64,000 nucleotides of DNA from Incurvaria masculella (lineage: Eukaryota > Arthropoda > Insecta > Lepidoptera > Incurvariidae), in NCBI GenBank assembly GCA_946894095.1, contig OX335653.1, forward strand, positions 12,281,001 through 12,345,000. The letters are read 5' to 3'. The position numbers were made by a program, and so were the translations under genes. How positions within the stretch are numbered: position 1 is the first letter of the stretch; the number at the start of each line of letters is the position of its first letter. The notes under the pieces are model-generated. The model did no database searches. It was given only the letters and a program-made list of their open reading frames with translations, and was not told where the DNA came from. Of this stretch, positions 11,520 through 23,847 are shown piece by piece.

Positions 11520-12582
11520 TAAAGAAAATTAAGTGATTTTTTTTGTTTCAGTATGTGTTGGTGAGATGTTTGCTTCTAAAGTCGTACAAAGTTTGAACTA
11601 CCTATCCAGTGGTTAATAGAAAAAAATAATAATAATGTGGTGCAACTAATAAATTACGTCGAATACGATAGGTCGTGATTTTTTTTTTATTTCGGAGATT
11701 TTTAGTTACGTTCTTCCCGCCTACAGAACCCTTCACTGTGCGTGGTCCGACACGCACCTGGACGCTTTTTGTGAACACACAACGTTCACAGGTGGGCCGG
11801 ATTCCGTAATTACACGAACTAACTTCGCTTAATGACATTTGACATGGTCGTCGCGTCGGCGCGGCTCCGTGTTTGTGTAACGCGTACACTATTCCGCCTT
11901 TCGTTATGCAAATAGAAGCAGAAATAATGAGCGCTCAGGCTGGAACCAATCAATACCAAAAAGAGTCGACAGCACGTACTTTGGTTAAAAAATAAAACCT
12001 CCAAAAGTCATGGATGAAATGAGGAGAAATAAAATTAGGAACTATAGTTACTTTCCCAAAGTTTTATTCCTCGGTAAGATCTATCCAATGCACACATATA
12101 AAACAGGGATGTCCGGAATTTAGGCAACATCTCGCACTATGCGCCGCCGGCTACACAGACCCTATAGCAAACACGAACCTGATCTTCCAGTCTGGATTAC
12201 TCAAAGTTTAAACCACAAATCAGCTGATCTGCTTTGACGCCATTGAAAGAAGTAGTAGGTAAGTAGTATGACAGCGCTGATAGCGGTGGCATAACTGTGT
12301 AATTAGAACGACAGGTAAAGCTGCTCAGCCATGATATAAAAGTGAAAACTTAACATATGAATGCTTTCGATGGGTATAAGATCGCAATTCCCGTGAAAGT
12401 ACGCAAACAAACCTGTGCCGACCGACCGCTCTAGTGACATCTCACGTGGCGAGGTTAATATCGCCGATTAACTTGACCAATTAGTAAACTACTTAGAGAA
12501 ATTACCGGGGGCAATGGCTAATAAATTGACCTTTCGACGCATTAAATCAACAGCTAACAACGTACTCGGCCGATCCGTTATG
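11520..12582. other. no recognised gene or repeat
   Basis: AT-rich with scattered GC patches. Minus-strand frames at 11602-12004 lack recognisable motifs. Nothing is supported. Confidence 0.3.
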
Positions 12583-13061
12583 TTAAGGGCCTGGTACTAG
12601 CCAAATCGCAAAGTTAGACGAGGCACCCCAAGTTAACTAACTAAGTCTGACGATTATAAGTGTCATTCTTACAATATATGATTCCTTGTCTAGGAATTGA
12701 ATTATTTTCGTTAATGTATGTTTCCTTTTTCTATACAAAATACATTGCGGAAACGGTGTCCATTTCCGAACTTTTTTGACTAAATGTAGAAATCTAAAAG
12801 CAAATGGAATTTTTTGTTTATGCATATATGCTGTTTTTGCTTATATCTAGAAATCGAATTACTTTCACATTTCTAATGAGAAAAATCATTTTTTTTATTT
12901 TTATTATTATTTAAATAAATGATGGAATAAAAAAATATTAACAATCCATTATCAGTCTGGAGTTCTATTTGGATTTGCTGAAGCGTTTCACTACATATTA
13001 TTACATTTGTTATAAAGTGCATTTGTATGGCGTGAGTAGTTGGCTAGTCCTAGCGCCTTAA
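12583..13061 (+). mobile_element. TTAA-flanked MITE, family B, copy 2
   Basis: TTAA at 12583-12586 and 13058-13061 encloses 471 bp that is nearly identical to copy 1 (3745-4215), including length and orientation. Differences are single-base, for example within the family's central AATCGAAT block. Flanks differ completely, so these are independent insertions rather than a segmental duplication. Confidence 0.85.
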
Positions 13062-15234
13062 CCAACAAAAATGAGGGCGATAAGAGCATATCGCTGTTTC
13101 GAAAGATTTATTGTAAGAGGCCAAGCATTTAACGGACAAACAGATTTGTTGCAAATGGCGAAGCGGCGATTAGGAATTAAGAAGAATAAATATTCTTTAA
13201 TTCAAATGTTACTGCGCAAAATTTATGTATGTATAATACGACTTAACATAAGTCGTATTGTGTTAAATTTAGGGTTTTTATCACAATTATAAGGGTTTTT
13301 ATCAAAAACGTATCACACCCATAGGTATAGAATGTAAAGACATACAGAGTAAATTTACGGATGGAACCAAAATCGTTTCATACAAAATGTACAAAATGTG
13401 TCAAAAAAAATCTTCAAAATCTTCAGCTTCAAAATAATGATAGGAAGTTATGTTTTAGGTTTTACTTTGAAATAATGATGAAAAGTTAAGAAATTTGATC
13501 AACAAAGAATCAGTCAACCCTTATTTACTATCAAAAGAGGGTTTTTGTCCGGGTTTTTAATTCCCGGTGAACACGCTTTCTTTAAGGAAAACTAGAGAAA
13601 TCATAAAGATTTGACAAAAAACTCCAATGTTGTAATTTCAGAAGTTGTCTCATCGGGCAGATGTGATCCATCTTTCTCTAACTTAATTATTAGTATTATC
13701 TTTGGTAGTGGTACTTCAGTTGACATCTCATTCCCACGCTTTGTTCAGCGCGCTATGCTACGTCTATGATCACACCCTAGGGCAGAAAGTTAGATTTGAC
13801 TATGTTTAGTTTAGTATGTCAATTCTGACAATTAGTTCTGAACATGCGTATAAAAGCAAAAAAGGACGTCTTTTACAAATAATCTATCAAACGAAATTAT
13901 TCACATTGAGTCATCGAAAAATACTAGGATTATAGCTGAAGTTTTACGTGTGGCAAAATTAAATATGTCGCCGCTTAGACAGTTTTGATGGCATGTCATA
14001 AAAAATAGGACTTTTAAGGAGCCATCTGCCCCAGCGCGAGCTCGTTTCTTCCGCGACACTGCCCCGCTGCGCTACAAGCGCGACGCCACTACTGCTCTAG
14101 ATACAGACGGCACGCTCTGTTTTGTTTGCACAAGCGACCCTACCGAACTAGGCCGGTCGGTCTGATTGTCGATTCGAATTCATTATCTAACGGAAGCCGT
14201 GTAATTGCTAGACAGTATTTATGCAAACAAAGGAACTCTTGGCTTTAGGGGTCATGGAAAACTAAATGAAACTAGTAGGCCTACAATCAGAATCGATAGC
14301 CATTGTAATCAAGCAAATTTGGACTTAATCAGTGCTACTGATGTATTTTGCGTCTTTAAGACGATATACAGAACTGTAGTGATATTATTCGTCTAGACGA
14401 GATAAAGGCTGAGACCAATCCGGCAGCACTAGACAATTGAGAAACAATCTATTGAATTTCAATTACGGAGGATTATATCATATGAACTTGAAACCTGCAT
14501 GTACATATTTGCGGTGATTATATTTTGTTTCAATAGATATTCATACGGAAACACGGGGCAAATTTAAGTGGGAATTTCGGTCGCACTTGCTGGAAATTTA
14601 GAAAAGGGAGCGTAACGGGTGAAATTCAGCGTACAGTTATTATATGCACATACATTTTCAAAAATAAATGATCGTCATAGGCAAAGCAGTCGAGGCAGTG
14701 CACACCGAAGCGAAGAACGCCGACGATGTAAACCGCGTCCATTTGAATATCGAACGCTCTAGATCCGAGTCAGCGGGCGCCGCTTGCTGGCTACACTGTC
14801 ACCGTCTGCGCAGATTATACGCTCTCGATTGTCGTGTGAATTTATTGTGCGTGGAGAATCACATCATTACCGCCAGCTTCCATTGCAAAGCGCACAAATA
14901 ATAATGCTTTAGATTAGAAAGTACTTTTGTGTTTCGAGCGCTGATGTTAGCGAGCACCAGTCTAGGCTGATCTTGCAGCCACTCTGCGATTGTTAGTTGC
15001 GGATGGGAGTCTGCAAACAAAGCAATGCCAAGAGATTCTTGTCGTTCTAATTTCTCGCAGAGGTGAGTCCGTTCTGGTTTATCCATAGAATGTCTAGATG
15101 ACAACCATACAAGAACGTCCGTTGACTTTAACACAATGGGTACTTTCGTTTGTCTTGTTGCGTTAGCAAATAACCCAAAAGCTACATATTTATTTTAATT
15201 CGACTTCCGCTTTCATCATCAGCATCCAGCAGTA
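13062..15234. other. no recognised gene; one coding-like open stretch
   Basis: Mostly AT-rich. From 13989 to the stop at 14163-14165, one plus-strand frame stays open for 58 codons with G/C-rich third positions. It could be a decayed or isolated exon, but it lacks a convincing acceptor and matches nothing I know. Frames at 14205-14396, 14668-14901 and 14859-15134 are unremarkable. Confidence 0.25.
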
Positions 15235-15882
15235 ATGACAGATACCCTAGTGAAGCACAGTAGAAACTTCGTCTGGTATGGTAACTTTGCTACATCTTTC
15301 GCCAAAACCGGACCTGCAATTATGTTGCTAGGTTCTTACGTCATCAGAGATATTTTTTCTGTTATCGCACCGTTACTTGTCTTCGGTATAAGTTTACTAT
15401 TTGGCTTTTGTTTTGTATGTACTGTGAACGAAAAATCCCAACCTCTTACCCACTCGCATAAGTGTTTACCTTCTGCCGAATGCAAGCTAACAATTCAATT
15501 GCAAGTAACCGCGAACGCTGGTAATTTCGTAGGCGTAAGGGCAACAGCGATAGCATCAGCGGGAGCGTCGCACGTCGCCGCCGCCGGCTCTGCGCACGTG
15601 AGCGGTTCACACGCCACTCGATGCCTTCCGCAGATCGTTTCCCAGCCTCTCGCCACTTCCACTGCGCCTGCGCCGACACGTCCATTACCCATCCGCCTCC
15701 CAACCGAATGCCGAAACGTAGGAACCGTTCCGATTTCACGCTCACACGTTCGTATTCAGCAATTCCGTGCACGTTCCGCAAATTTTATCACACAATCCGA
15801 AATTCAGCTCATAAAGCTTTTAAGCTATGTTATCAGAAGCTACGAAAAATGCCCATGTGAAAATAATGCAGCCGGCACGTAA
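15235..15882 (+). CDS. hypothetical protein frame with one membrane-like segment
   Basis: A 215-codon frame from ATG 15235. Residues about 37-62 are strongly hydrophobic and could span a membrane. The rest is Ala/Ser/Thr/Pro-rich with no recognised domain. Antisense frames of 111 and 65 codons overlap the same GC-rich interval, which suggests the openness is partly compositional. No splice sites, homologous family or polyadenylation signal support it. It is the longest non-transposon frame in the window, but more likely spurious than real. Confidence 0.2.
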   Translation: MTDTLVKHSRNFVWYGNFATSFAKTGPAIMLLGSYVIRDIFSVIAPLLVFGISLLFGFCFVCTVNEKSQPLTHSHKCLPSAECKLTIQLQVTANAGNFVGVRATAIASAGASHVAAAGSAHVSGSHATRCLPQIVSQPLATSTAPAPTRPLPIRLPTECRNVGTVPISRSHVRIQQFRARSANFITQSEIQLIKLLSYVIRSYEKCPCENNAAGT

Positions 15883-15931
15883 AATGTTTTGGTTGTGCTG
15901 TGTGAAATACTTTTCGCACGATATCCTCGGA

Positions 15932-16093
15932 AAGGTTAAGGACATTGATAATAAGGATATAATTAATCCCGCAGATACCTAAGGTAAGGTTAAGGACATT
16001 GATAATAAGGAAATAATAAATCCCGCAGATACCTAAGGTAAGGTAAAGGACATTGATAATAAGGCAATAATAGATCCTGCAGATATCTAAGTA
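15932..16093. repeat. 54-bp tandem repeat, three copies
   Basis: Units start at 15932, 15986 and 16040 with AAGGTTAAGGACATTGATAA-like sequence and end with GCAGATACCTAAGGT-like sequence. Because 54 is a multiple of three, the minus strand is open through all three as an 18-residue repeat within a 128-codon frame (15833-16219). The frame has no recognised family and is probably a by-product. Confidence 0.8.
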
Positions 16094-18243
16094 CCTACTT
16101 CTAATACCATCCCATTTGCTTAGCGATGTGGCTAACGCAAACAAGTGCCTGATCTTTTTAAACGTTTTTGAGAAATGAGCAAAATGGCATACTTTGAACG
16201 ATAAACATGGCGCGAGCATGTCAACAAAACCATTTTCATGTTAACTTGGAGCCTAGGAATGTTTAAAGAATGTTTCTTCTTAAAACACATTTGTAAATGG
16301 TTTGCGAAGCCAGTTCATCTCTTTGGACGTTACGTGACCTGGAGGTCTAATAACACTACACGATAGCTCCGCTTGGTTAAATTGTGCGACCTAAGCAGAA
16401 CTCAAAAATGGACACATCTATGTACAATTAGTGGCCATCCATGCAGCCGCATAGTGCTAACACTTATCGTACCGGTCGACACATTTTACCACGATCTATG
16501 GAGTAAAAGCAATCCATTACCAACACCGACACCGGAACGAAAAATAGATAACAAATGCGATCACGCCGATTCCCTTTTAACGACCACAAAGTGCCAATAA
16601 ATTCGTTACGAATTCGAATCACAGTTTAGCGGTCGGGCAACGATAACAAACACAGCTGACTAGACCGGATAGGATATGCAGGACATCGACTACGATAGAG
16701 GCATTGAAATGTTATTTTATAAATGTTTTGATACAATCTGTGAGACACAATTTACTTATTAGCTCCAAGTCGGTAAGGCAACATCTACGTCGAGCGGACA
16801 ACAAGATTATGCCCTCAGATTATGCCAGATGACTTTACCACGTCGCATATAATTGAAAACCCCGTCGCGTCCGGAGCAGGCAGCTCCACATCATTCCAGA
16901 AACGTGGGAAATCGAAACAAAGCGAGCGCAAGACAAATGGAGAGGCAAGATGTCGTTGCGAAGATAGGGGTGTGCTCGGGCTCATGATTCAGCCATCGCT
17001 TGCAGGTAACGCTGTCATACCTCCATTAAAGCTTCACGTTTATCGGAGCAAGCTACAAGTTGGGGTCGCGTGGGCGTTGACTGCGTGAGTTTGATGCAAA
17101 TCGCGGACCGCTCGCCTCCTGGGACAATGGGCCTAACGAGGGCGGGCGATACGATCTAGTGGGCCTGGCCGATGCCCGGTGCGGCTTTTATTGCTCAATA
17201 GGGGACCAGGAGCACAGACCGGATCGAACAGGACAACAATGATACAGGCGACTGATGCTAACTCCATCTCCGTTCCGTCGCTCACGCTGGGCTGCCCAAA
17301 CGAAGTCACATTATCTTTTGCCTGCAATTTTATTTGACGTATTGCCTGTTCGCTTTAATCTGGGATCGCATAGACACATCATCACGTATACTCGAACAAG
17401 TCGACACGTCCGTCGGTGGGTGATTAATAAAACGTGTCTCTCCGCAGAGTTGTAATATTGGAAATCGTGACGGTCGCAGCGAAGTTGTCGCAATACAAAT
17501 TGGATGCGGGATGAGCGTATGGAACAGCCGTTGTCAGTAGTGGAGTCGTTAATATAATTTATGAATATTCCTGTATTTTGAGTATAGTTCACAAATAATT
17601 ATCTGTATCAAGGAAGGTATTGTGGAATATGTTAAAAGCTATTTCAGAAACAAGTAATACTCAAAATACAGAATACGGAATACAGGAAAAAAAAAAGTTA
17701 ACGAGTTACATAAAGTCAGCGATAGGAACATGCACAACACAGAATTAAAAGCGACAACACACCTAGTTCCAGTTTGATCTGTTCTAGGGTTTGGAACTCA
17801 AAATATCACAAAATAAAGAACATTTCACTTCAACTGGCGAATGAAATATCTTCGTATCTGCAAGTTCGGTCGGATGCTGCAATACTAAGAATTAAATATT
17901 TTAATTAACTTGTCAAGTTATCTAGCAGCGCATGCTTTATACAAGACGGCTCGGTAAGAGATAACTTTATAGAGAGGTACTTCTGAACGACATACCATTG
18001 TCATGGAAAACGACTCATACACCGCTGGACACAAAAGTCAAATACATACAAGCGTTGTTTCAAAATAATTTAAATTAATTAATTTAGACTTCTGGTAGTC
18101 AAAGTACACTAACTTATGTCACGAACTGATTACTGAACTCAGTGAAGAAGAATCCGCAATGCAACTTCTCTTGCCTTAAGTTTTTTGGTTATATAATGTT
18201 GTTGCCTCCGAATTTATGTAACACCGAACATGGTAGAACAAGT
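16094..18243. other. no recognised gene or repeat
   Basis: Mixed composition. An 88-codon frame (16822-17088) passes a GCAGGTAACG donor-like site at about 17002-17012 but has no homology that I recognise. The paired minus/plus frames around 17133-17592 are chance overlaps. Confidence 0.25.
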
Positions 18244-18793
18244 TTAAGGTGGCCCATCCCGCTCATCTCCCCATACAAAAGGGGAAAGAAGATCACGCCC
18301 ATATTTCTTGTCAGAGATCCAAAATTTTGCTCAAAATAGCTTTACTTGATCAAACTAGATGTCTGATTACCATTGGCATTGTAAAATTGTGTTTGGTTTC
18401 TAAGTTATAATGTCCGAAAGTTCGAATTTTTCGCGCGTTTTATACAATAACTTTGGAGGTGTATTACGCAATGATAAAGTAAGAACATCTTAAAAAGATT
18501 AGTCATCAGACATAGCTTATTTAATCAAGATTTATAATCTATTTGGTTTTTGTTAGATTTTTGACTACAGCGGTCGTGGTTTACTTTTAGCTATAAGTCG
18601 TTTTGAAATGAAAATTTTTGTAAATCTTACCAAATCGTACACTATGCACATTGTCTTTTTTGTGGACATGTTGCATCTTCCTCATCGCGGAACCTGTCTT
18701 ATTCTTTGAAACAGAGAAGGTCCCAGAGCGCAACAGCACGGTTTTGTACCGTGCCCGCGAATGAGTTAGGCCCGCCGGGTTGGGTCACCTTAA
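18244..18793 (+). mobile_element. TTAA-flanked MITE, family A, copy 3
   Basis: TTAA at 18244-18247 and 18790-18793 encloses 542 bp in the same orientation as copy 1, starting GGTGGCCCATCCCGC and ending CGGGTTGGGTCACC. Uninterrupted. Confidence 0.85.
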
Positions 18794-20437
18794 GCAAAGA
18801 AGAGCTAACAAAAAGATAACTACTTAAAAATGGTGAATACATTTTTGTTTTTTTTTTTATCATCGTTGTCATTTAATAAATTATTTACATGATTTATAAA
18901 TTATGATTTGCATAGAGTACAACGTAGTCTTTCTTTACCCCCTGCGACTGGACCAGGTGCCTGCACGGTTGTATTTTTATATTTCCCGAAAATTGTATAA
19001 GAGGGGCGTAAAAAAGCTCCTGTCAAGCTGGCAAGACATTTATTGCACATCACACATGTTTATGACTGCTTATGGCCTATACCCTTATACCCTCTAATTC
19101 CCGCAAAATCCTTATAGCTGTCACAGGATTAAAACGTATTGAATACTTTTCAAAATGGGCGTCAATATTATTAGCAACCAAACCATGAAAGGTTAAAAAC
19201 AAATTGTTAAAGCAAGCAAAGAAAGTCCCAACGCCATGTACGGCCGAAGTACGTACACATTGACGAAATACTTCTGATAAGTGACCCTCAAAGTCGACAT
19301 TGTCTTCTAGAAACACGCAACGCAACTTAACCAGCACTTAGCACTCACTTTCAAAATGATCCCCGGTCACCCGCCAATTGTACGGCAAGGTTGTATTGCT
19401 CGTGTGGTTTCATGTGAATTTCCCTAATTTGTTGTGCTAGCTGCGACACTTAACTTCATTCAGACCTAACCTAACCCTTTTCAGCGTGGTTCGGGTGTGG
19501 TTTTTCTTTATACCAATATTAAGAGGCCTGTCATCTAATTTCTGTACTTTTGCGAAATTTTTCGAACAGTTAGTGTGCCCCATCCTAATTTATCTCATAC
19601 AATATCTTTCAACTATGATACGACGCAGTTTTTTCGCACAAACATCATCAATCGTCATCAGACTATAAAATTGATGTATCAAACCTAAAAAAGAAAACTT
19701 TGTGATAACAATTACCAAAAAAACAAATGTGGTCTTTGGTAAAGATTCGTTACAAGTACACAAATATGTATAGAAATTTTTCCAATTCTACCAGACATGG
19801 ATGTTCCAACCGGAGCAGACTTAACCTTGGTAGTGTAGTCAGCTAGTCAATAAGGAAGTTACCGTTTTCGATTGGTTCTCACTTTACTTCAAAAATAAAG
19901 AGTCGGTTCCAAAATATAAGTGCTCAGACGATTTTTTAAATGATGAACCCAAATAATTAAGAAAGGACGTGTAAATATTCCTAAATATACATAAAACAGT
20001 TTTCCTGTAAGCGTGAGAGATGGTCACTGATGATGTACAGTCACATTTACCTTCCGAGAACAAAAGAGCCGCCTCGGATCTAGACCCAATTCATCATCTT
20101 GAACCTCGTTACCTTTTTTTAATTCCTTGTTGGGTTGGTCGTTAGAGAGGCGATTTACAAAGGCGTGTGACTGGGTTAATTGTCTTAGCGATGGCTCAGT
20201 CTTCCGTCATTTTGATTAATTAGCAGATAAGAGAAATTTGAACTGGGGATGGTCCGAGACAATAATCAGGATATTGCATTGATCTCATTGTTCATTTAAT
20301 GCTAACCGCGTAAGCGTATGCCAGGCTCTCAACTTGCTCAACTTTCTCGGGGGCTTCGAAAGCCAAGCCGGCGTATTAAGTCGGGTGGAAAGCCGTAGGA
20401 GGGCAGCTTGAAAAGCAATGCCTCGTGCAAGACCCAG
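18794..20437. other. no recognised gene or repeat
   Basis: AT-rich sequence with short frames only. The 83-codon frame starting at 20425 runs into family A copy 4 and is transposon-derived. Confidence 0.3.
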
Positions 20438-20983
20438 TTAAGGTGGCCCAACCCGCTCAACTTCCCATACAAACGGGGAAAGAAGTTCACGCCCATATTT
20501 CTTCTCAGAGATCCCAAATTTTGCTCAAAAGATCTTTATTTGATCGAACTAGATGTCTGATGACCGTTGGCATTGTAAAATTGTGTTTGGTTACTATGTT
20601 ACATGGTCCGAAAGTTCGAATTTTTCGCATGTTTTATACAATAACTTTGGTGGTTTATTACGCAATGATAAAGTAAGAAAATCTTAAAAAGATTAGTCAT
20701 CAGACATAGCTTATTTAATTAAGATTTATAATCTATTTGGTTTTGTTAGATTTTTGACTAAAGCGGTCGTGGTTTACTTGCTATAAGTCATTCTGAAATC
20801 AAAATTTTCGTAAATCTTACCAAATCATACACTATGCACATTATCTTTTTTGTGGACATGTTGCATCTTCCTCATCACGGAGCCTGTCTTTTTCTTTGAA
20901 ACAGAGCAGGTCCCAGAGCGCAACAGCCCGGTTTTGCACAGTGCCCGCGAATGAGTTAGTCCCTCCGGGTTGGGCCACCTTGA
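20438..20983 (+). mobile_element. TTAA-flanked MITE, family A, copy 4
   Basis: TTAA at 20438-20441 and a mutated TTGA at 20980-20983 enclose 538 bp in the orientation of copies 1 and 3. Several small deletions and substitutions suggest it is older than copies 2 and 3. Confidence 0.8.
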
Positions 20984-21885
20984 GCACGAACTTTCAAACT
21001 CGTGGGAAGGCTTTGTTTTCGTAGGACCAAAAATAGGCAACATATAACTAAAGAGGACGCTGCCAGCACGATGAAGAAGCGAAAAAGTACATGCTGTGAT
21101 GGTAAAGAACTTCTGTCCTTATAAAACACCAGCCCTTGTTGATTTATTCGAAAATGTTTCACACAAGCAGCCGTCATAACCCATGTATGTACAAATAGTT
21201 TAGTATAATAGTAGAATTGTCCCCCCCACTCTCAAACGGCTGCGCAGACCCAAAACAATTTCGGATTTGGTCTCTGGAGCTTGGAAGCGGTAGGACAACA
21301 TCATCCGTCCCGGGTGCCCCATTCTAGTCGGATGAATACCCTCACAAACCCCACAATGCGCTCGTATAACACTCACATTACCAAGAGTAGCCTACGTAAC
21401 TTGTCAAACGTCCCATTACCACGGCACACAGTCCTAAAGATGTTCGAAACTGACGGAAACAGACCCGGAACTCCCGCAAGTGTTGTCACCGTGAATAGCA
21501 TAAATGACATTGTTGTAACCAGAACAATAGTCGAGCGACAACGGAGACGTCGTCGGTGCAGAAACCGCCTCCTAATACACAGTGGAGTGGCAGCGTTTCC
21601 TCCTGCTAGCAGCTGCATAAAGCGATGACGCAGTGTTTGCGCGATTGTAATTCTCCTCACTTTCACTTCACTTTCCCGACGGTGAGTATCGCCGATGGTG
21701 GGCGACCGCGTCGCGCAGACGCCGCGGCGGTGCGTCGCGGCGTCACGGCGCCGTGCGTGGAATATTTTGAAGTAATGTCATGGATTTACGAGAGGGGACC
21801 GACCGTATTGGCCAGTAATCAAAGCGGGACAATTACATAGAATGTTCGCAGGCATCAACATACACATGCCGTAACAATTAATAGG
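20984..21885. other. no recognised gene; overlapping sense/antisense frames
   Basis: A GC-rich patch at 21280-21780 carries a 115-codon plus frame (21281-21628) and a 97-codon minus frame over the same bases. Neither has a recognisable domain. A short CGCG-rich patch at 21690-21760 could be regulatory, but nothing proves it. Confidence 0.25.
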
Positions 21886-22165
21886 ATAATGAGGAGACCA
21901 AGTTCCATACAATGGCTAGTGCCCGTTTCTTGTATATTTTTTTTATTTTTCACATTAAATATACATCAATTGGGAGCTACGTCTGTACGTTTTGATTATT
22001 TAACTTGTATACATAATATACGCGTTTTTGTTTTAGAGGCGTATATCCAGGATATAAGTTAATGTATCAAAAAACAAAAACTTACAGACTTTCAGTTGAT
22101 TTTTTTACAGTGCAAAATATCAGAAATGTTTTTCTTAATTTGACTGAGGAAACAGGCACGAGTCC
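21886..22165. repeat. dispersed AT-rich repeat (GAGAGCTACGTC family)
   Basis: Shares blocks with 29776-29995, 31470-31720 and 41195-41262. These are GGATAATGAGG near one end, CACATTAAAT followed by GGGAGCTACGTCTG, then a GTATATCCAGGATATA-like segment and GACTGAGGAAACAGGCA. Copies occur in both orientations, which indicates an interspersed element of about 250-300 bp. The class is undetermined. Confidence 0.55.
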
Positions 22166-22465
22166 GAAAGTGAAAAAAAAAACAACCATTATTTAATGAA
22201 ATGCTTTTTACATCGTAAAAAATAGACTTAACAAAAAGCACGAGCTTCCTTATTCCATAAACATCAACGCTTCATTCGGTGAATGATTATTACTAAAAAC
22301 TTATAAAAATTGTGGTTGACGTTCGAAATTTAAAGTTTTAGTTAAATCTAAATTGAATGCCTGAAAAATAGGACAAAAAAAAATATAAATGAATAGTACA
22401 TTAACATTCATGGTCATTCTCCAACAAAAAAAAACTGAACTGGGTTCATAAACAGGCAGATGTAC

Positions 22466-22605
22466 TTTTTGGGGTTCCGTACCCGAAGGGTACCAAACGG
22501 CACCCTATTACTAAGCCTCCGCTGTCCGTCCGTCCGTCCGTCCATCACAGGGTTGCGTCTCATGAATCGTAATAGGTAGGTAGCTGAAATTTTTATACTG
22601 TATAC
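22466..22605 (-). repeat. GGTTCCGTACC-type dispersed repeat, partial copy
   Basis: Minus-oriented end of the family: GGGGTTCCGTACCCGAAGGG, then CTATTACTAAGCCTCCGCTG and a GTCC-repeat core. It breaks off after the AGCTGAAATTTTT block. Confidence 0.75.
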
Positions 22606-22838
22606 TTTTTTTCGTCTGTGGGTAGTTAGAAATAGTGGATGTATTTTCATACCTCAACTAAATGATTGCTAATATTTATTAATATTTGAACATTTTTACA
22701 TTAATAATAACTCTAAAGTGTTGTGATACCTGCTATTTACATGTGGTAGTGTAGGCAGACCCTGCCAGCATATATTTCTGTTCATACACCAGAAAACAGA
22801 TTTCTACTTCAACAAACTTATTTTGTGCACGTGCGGTC

Positions 22839-23582
22839 ATGTCGAGTGTTGATTTTGCGATGGAGGTGGCGGAGCTGCAGACCATGGTGGAGGAGAGAAT
22901 GAGCTCATTTGAGGCGCAACTAAAGTCTGCTGCCAACAAGCCGGCCGATCTTCCCACACTGACAGCTGACTTCAATCTGTTCCGGCAGTTTGTTTGGAAA
23001 GCTCTGGGAGTGGTGCGTTCTCAAGTAGCTGGCCTTGCGGAAGTCGTGGACGCGCAAGAGATGAGGTCGCGTGCGAAAGTCCTGCTGATACATGGTGTTT
23101 CCGAGTCCGAGTCCGAAGAGGCGACGCATAAGGTAGTGGAGCTAGTGCGCACCAAGTTAGGGCTAGTGGACTTTAGTGGTGACTCCATCAAGCTCTGCCA
23201 TCGCCTGGGTGTGAAACCTCGGGCTCAGACACGCCCTCGGGCAATTTTGGTTCGCTTCAAGCAGCTCAACATCCGGGCCGCGGTCTGGAAAGCGAAGACG
23301 TCGCTCAAGGGCTCAGGCATCACGGTGTCAGAGTTCCTCACGCGGACGCGACACAACATCTTCCTGGCGGCACGAAAACACTTTGGGATGGCGCATAGTT
23401 GGACGCAGGAGGGCCGCATCGTCATCCAGCTAAAAGACGGGACCCGTATCAAAGTGGTGGCGGCTGGAGCGTTAAAGGTGCTAACAGACAAACATCCTGC
23501 GGTCTTGAGTGGTGACGACGGCTTAGGTGATAGGCCGAAGCCCCGGTCCTCGGACCGCATCAACAAGGGAAAGTCGAAATGA
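22839..23582 (+). CDS. LINE ORF1 protein (coiled coil plus RRM-like, nucleic-acid binding)
   Basis: An intact 247-codon frame. Residues about 5-70 are heptad-like and rich in Glu/Leu (probable coiled coil for multimerisation). Residues about 85-160 contain VLLIHGVSE and RAILVRFKQ, resembling the RNP strands of the RRM in LINE ORF1 proteins. Residues about 165-230 (WTQEGRIVIQLKDGTRIKV) resemble the C-terminal domain of L1-type ORF1 proteins. There is no CCHC knuckle. Such proteins coat the LINE RNA and act as chaperones in the RNP. A Kozak-acceptable ATG with no upstream in-frame alternative was used. It appears undamaged. Confidence 0.75.
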   Translation: MSSVDFAMEVAELQTMVEERMSSFEAQLKSAANKPADLPTLTADFNLFRQFVWKALGVVRSQVAGLAEVVDAQEMRSRAKVLLIHGVSESESEEATHKVVELVRTKLGLVDFSGDSIKLCHRLGVKPRAQTRPRAILVRFKQLNIRAAVWKAKTSLKGSGITVSEFLTRTRHNIFLAARKHFGMAHSWTQEGRIVIQLKDGTRIKVVAAGALKVLTDKHPAVLSGDDGLGDRPKPRSSDRINKGKSK

Positions 23583-23847
23583 ACTTTCAAGTTATTTCAG
23601 ACACAGGCACTTCTAGATCGACATCTAGTAACTAAATGGTAAAATATTCTCCAATGTTGCTTTTCTTGATTCTAGGCTGCTTACAAAGAGATATACATGG
23701 CTACACGTAATTTGCAAAGACAATGTTTGTAATGTAATTTGTTTTGTTTGTTTCGCTCCTTGACAGCCACCACAGATTCAGTATGCACAGAATAAACCTC
23801 TTTAAATTTTTCAATTGTCAATGATCTTTTTTTTTCTATATTGATCT

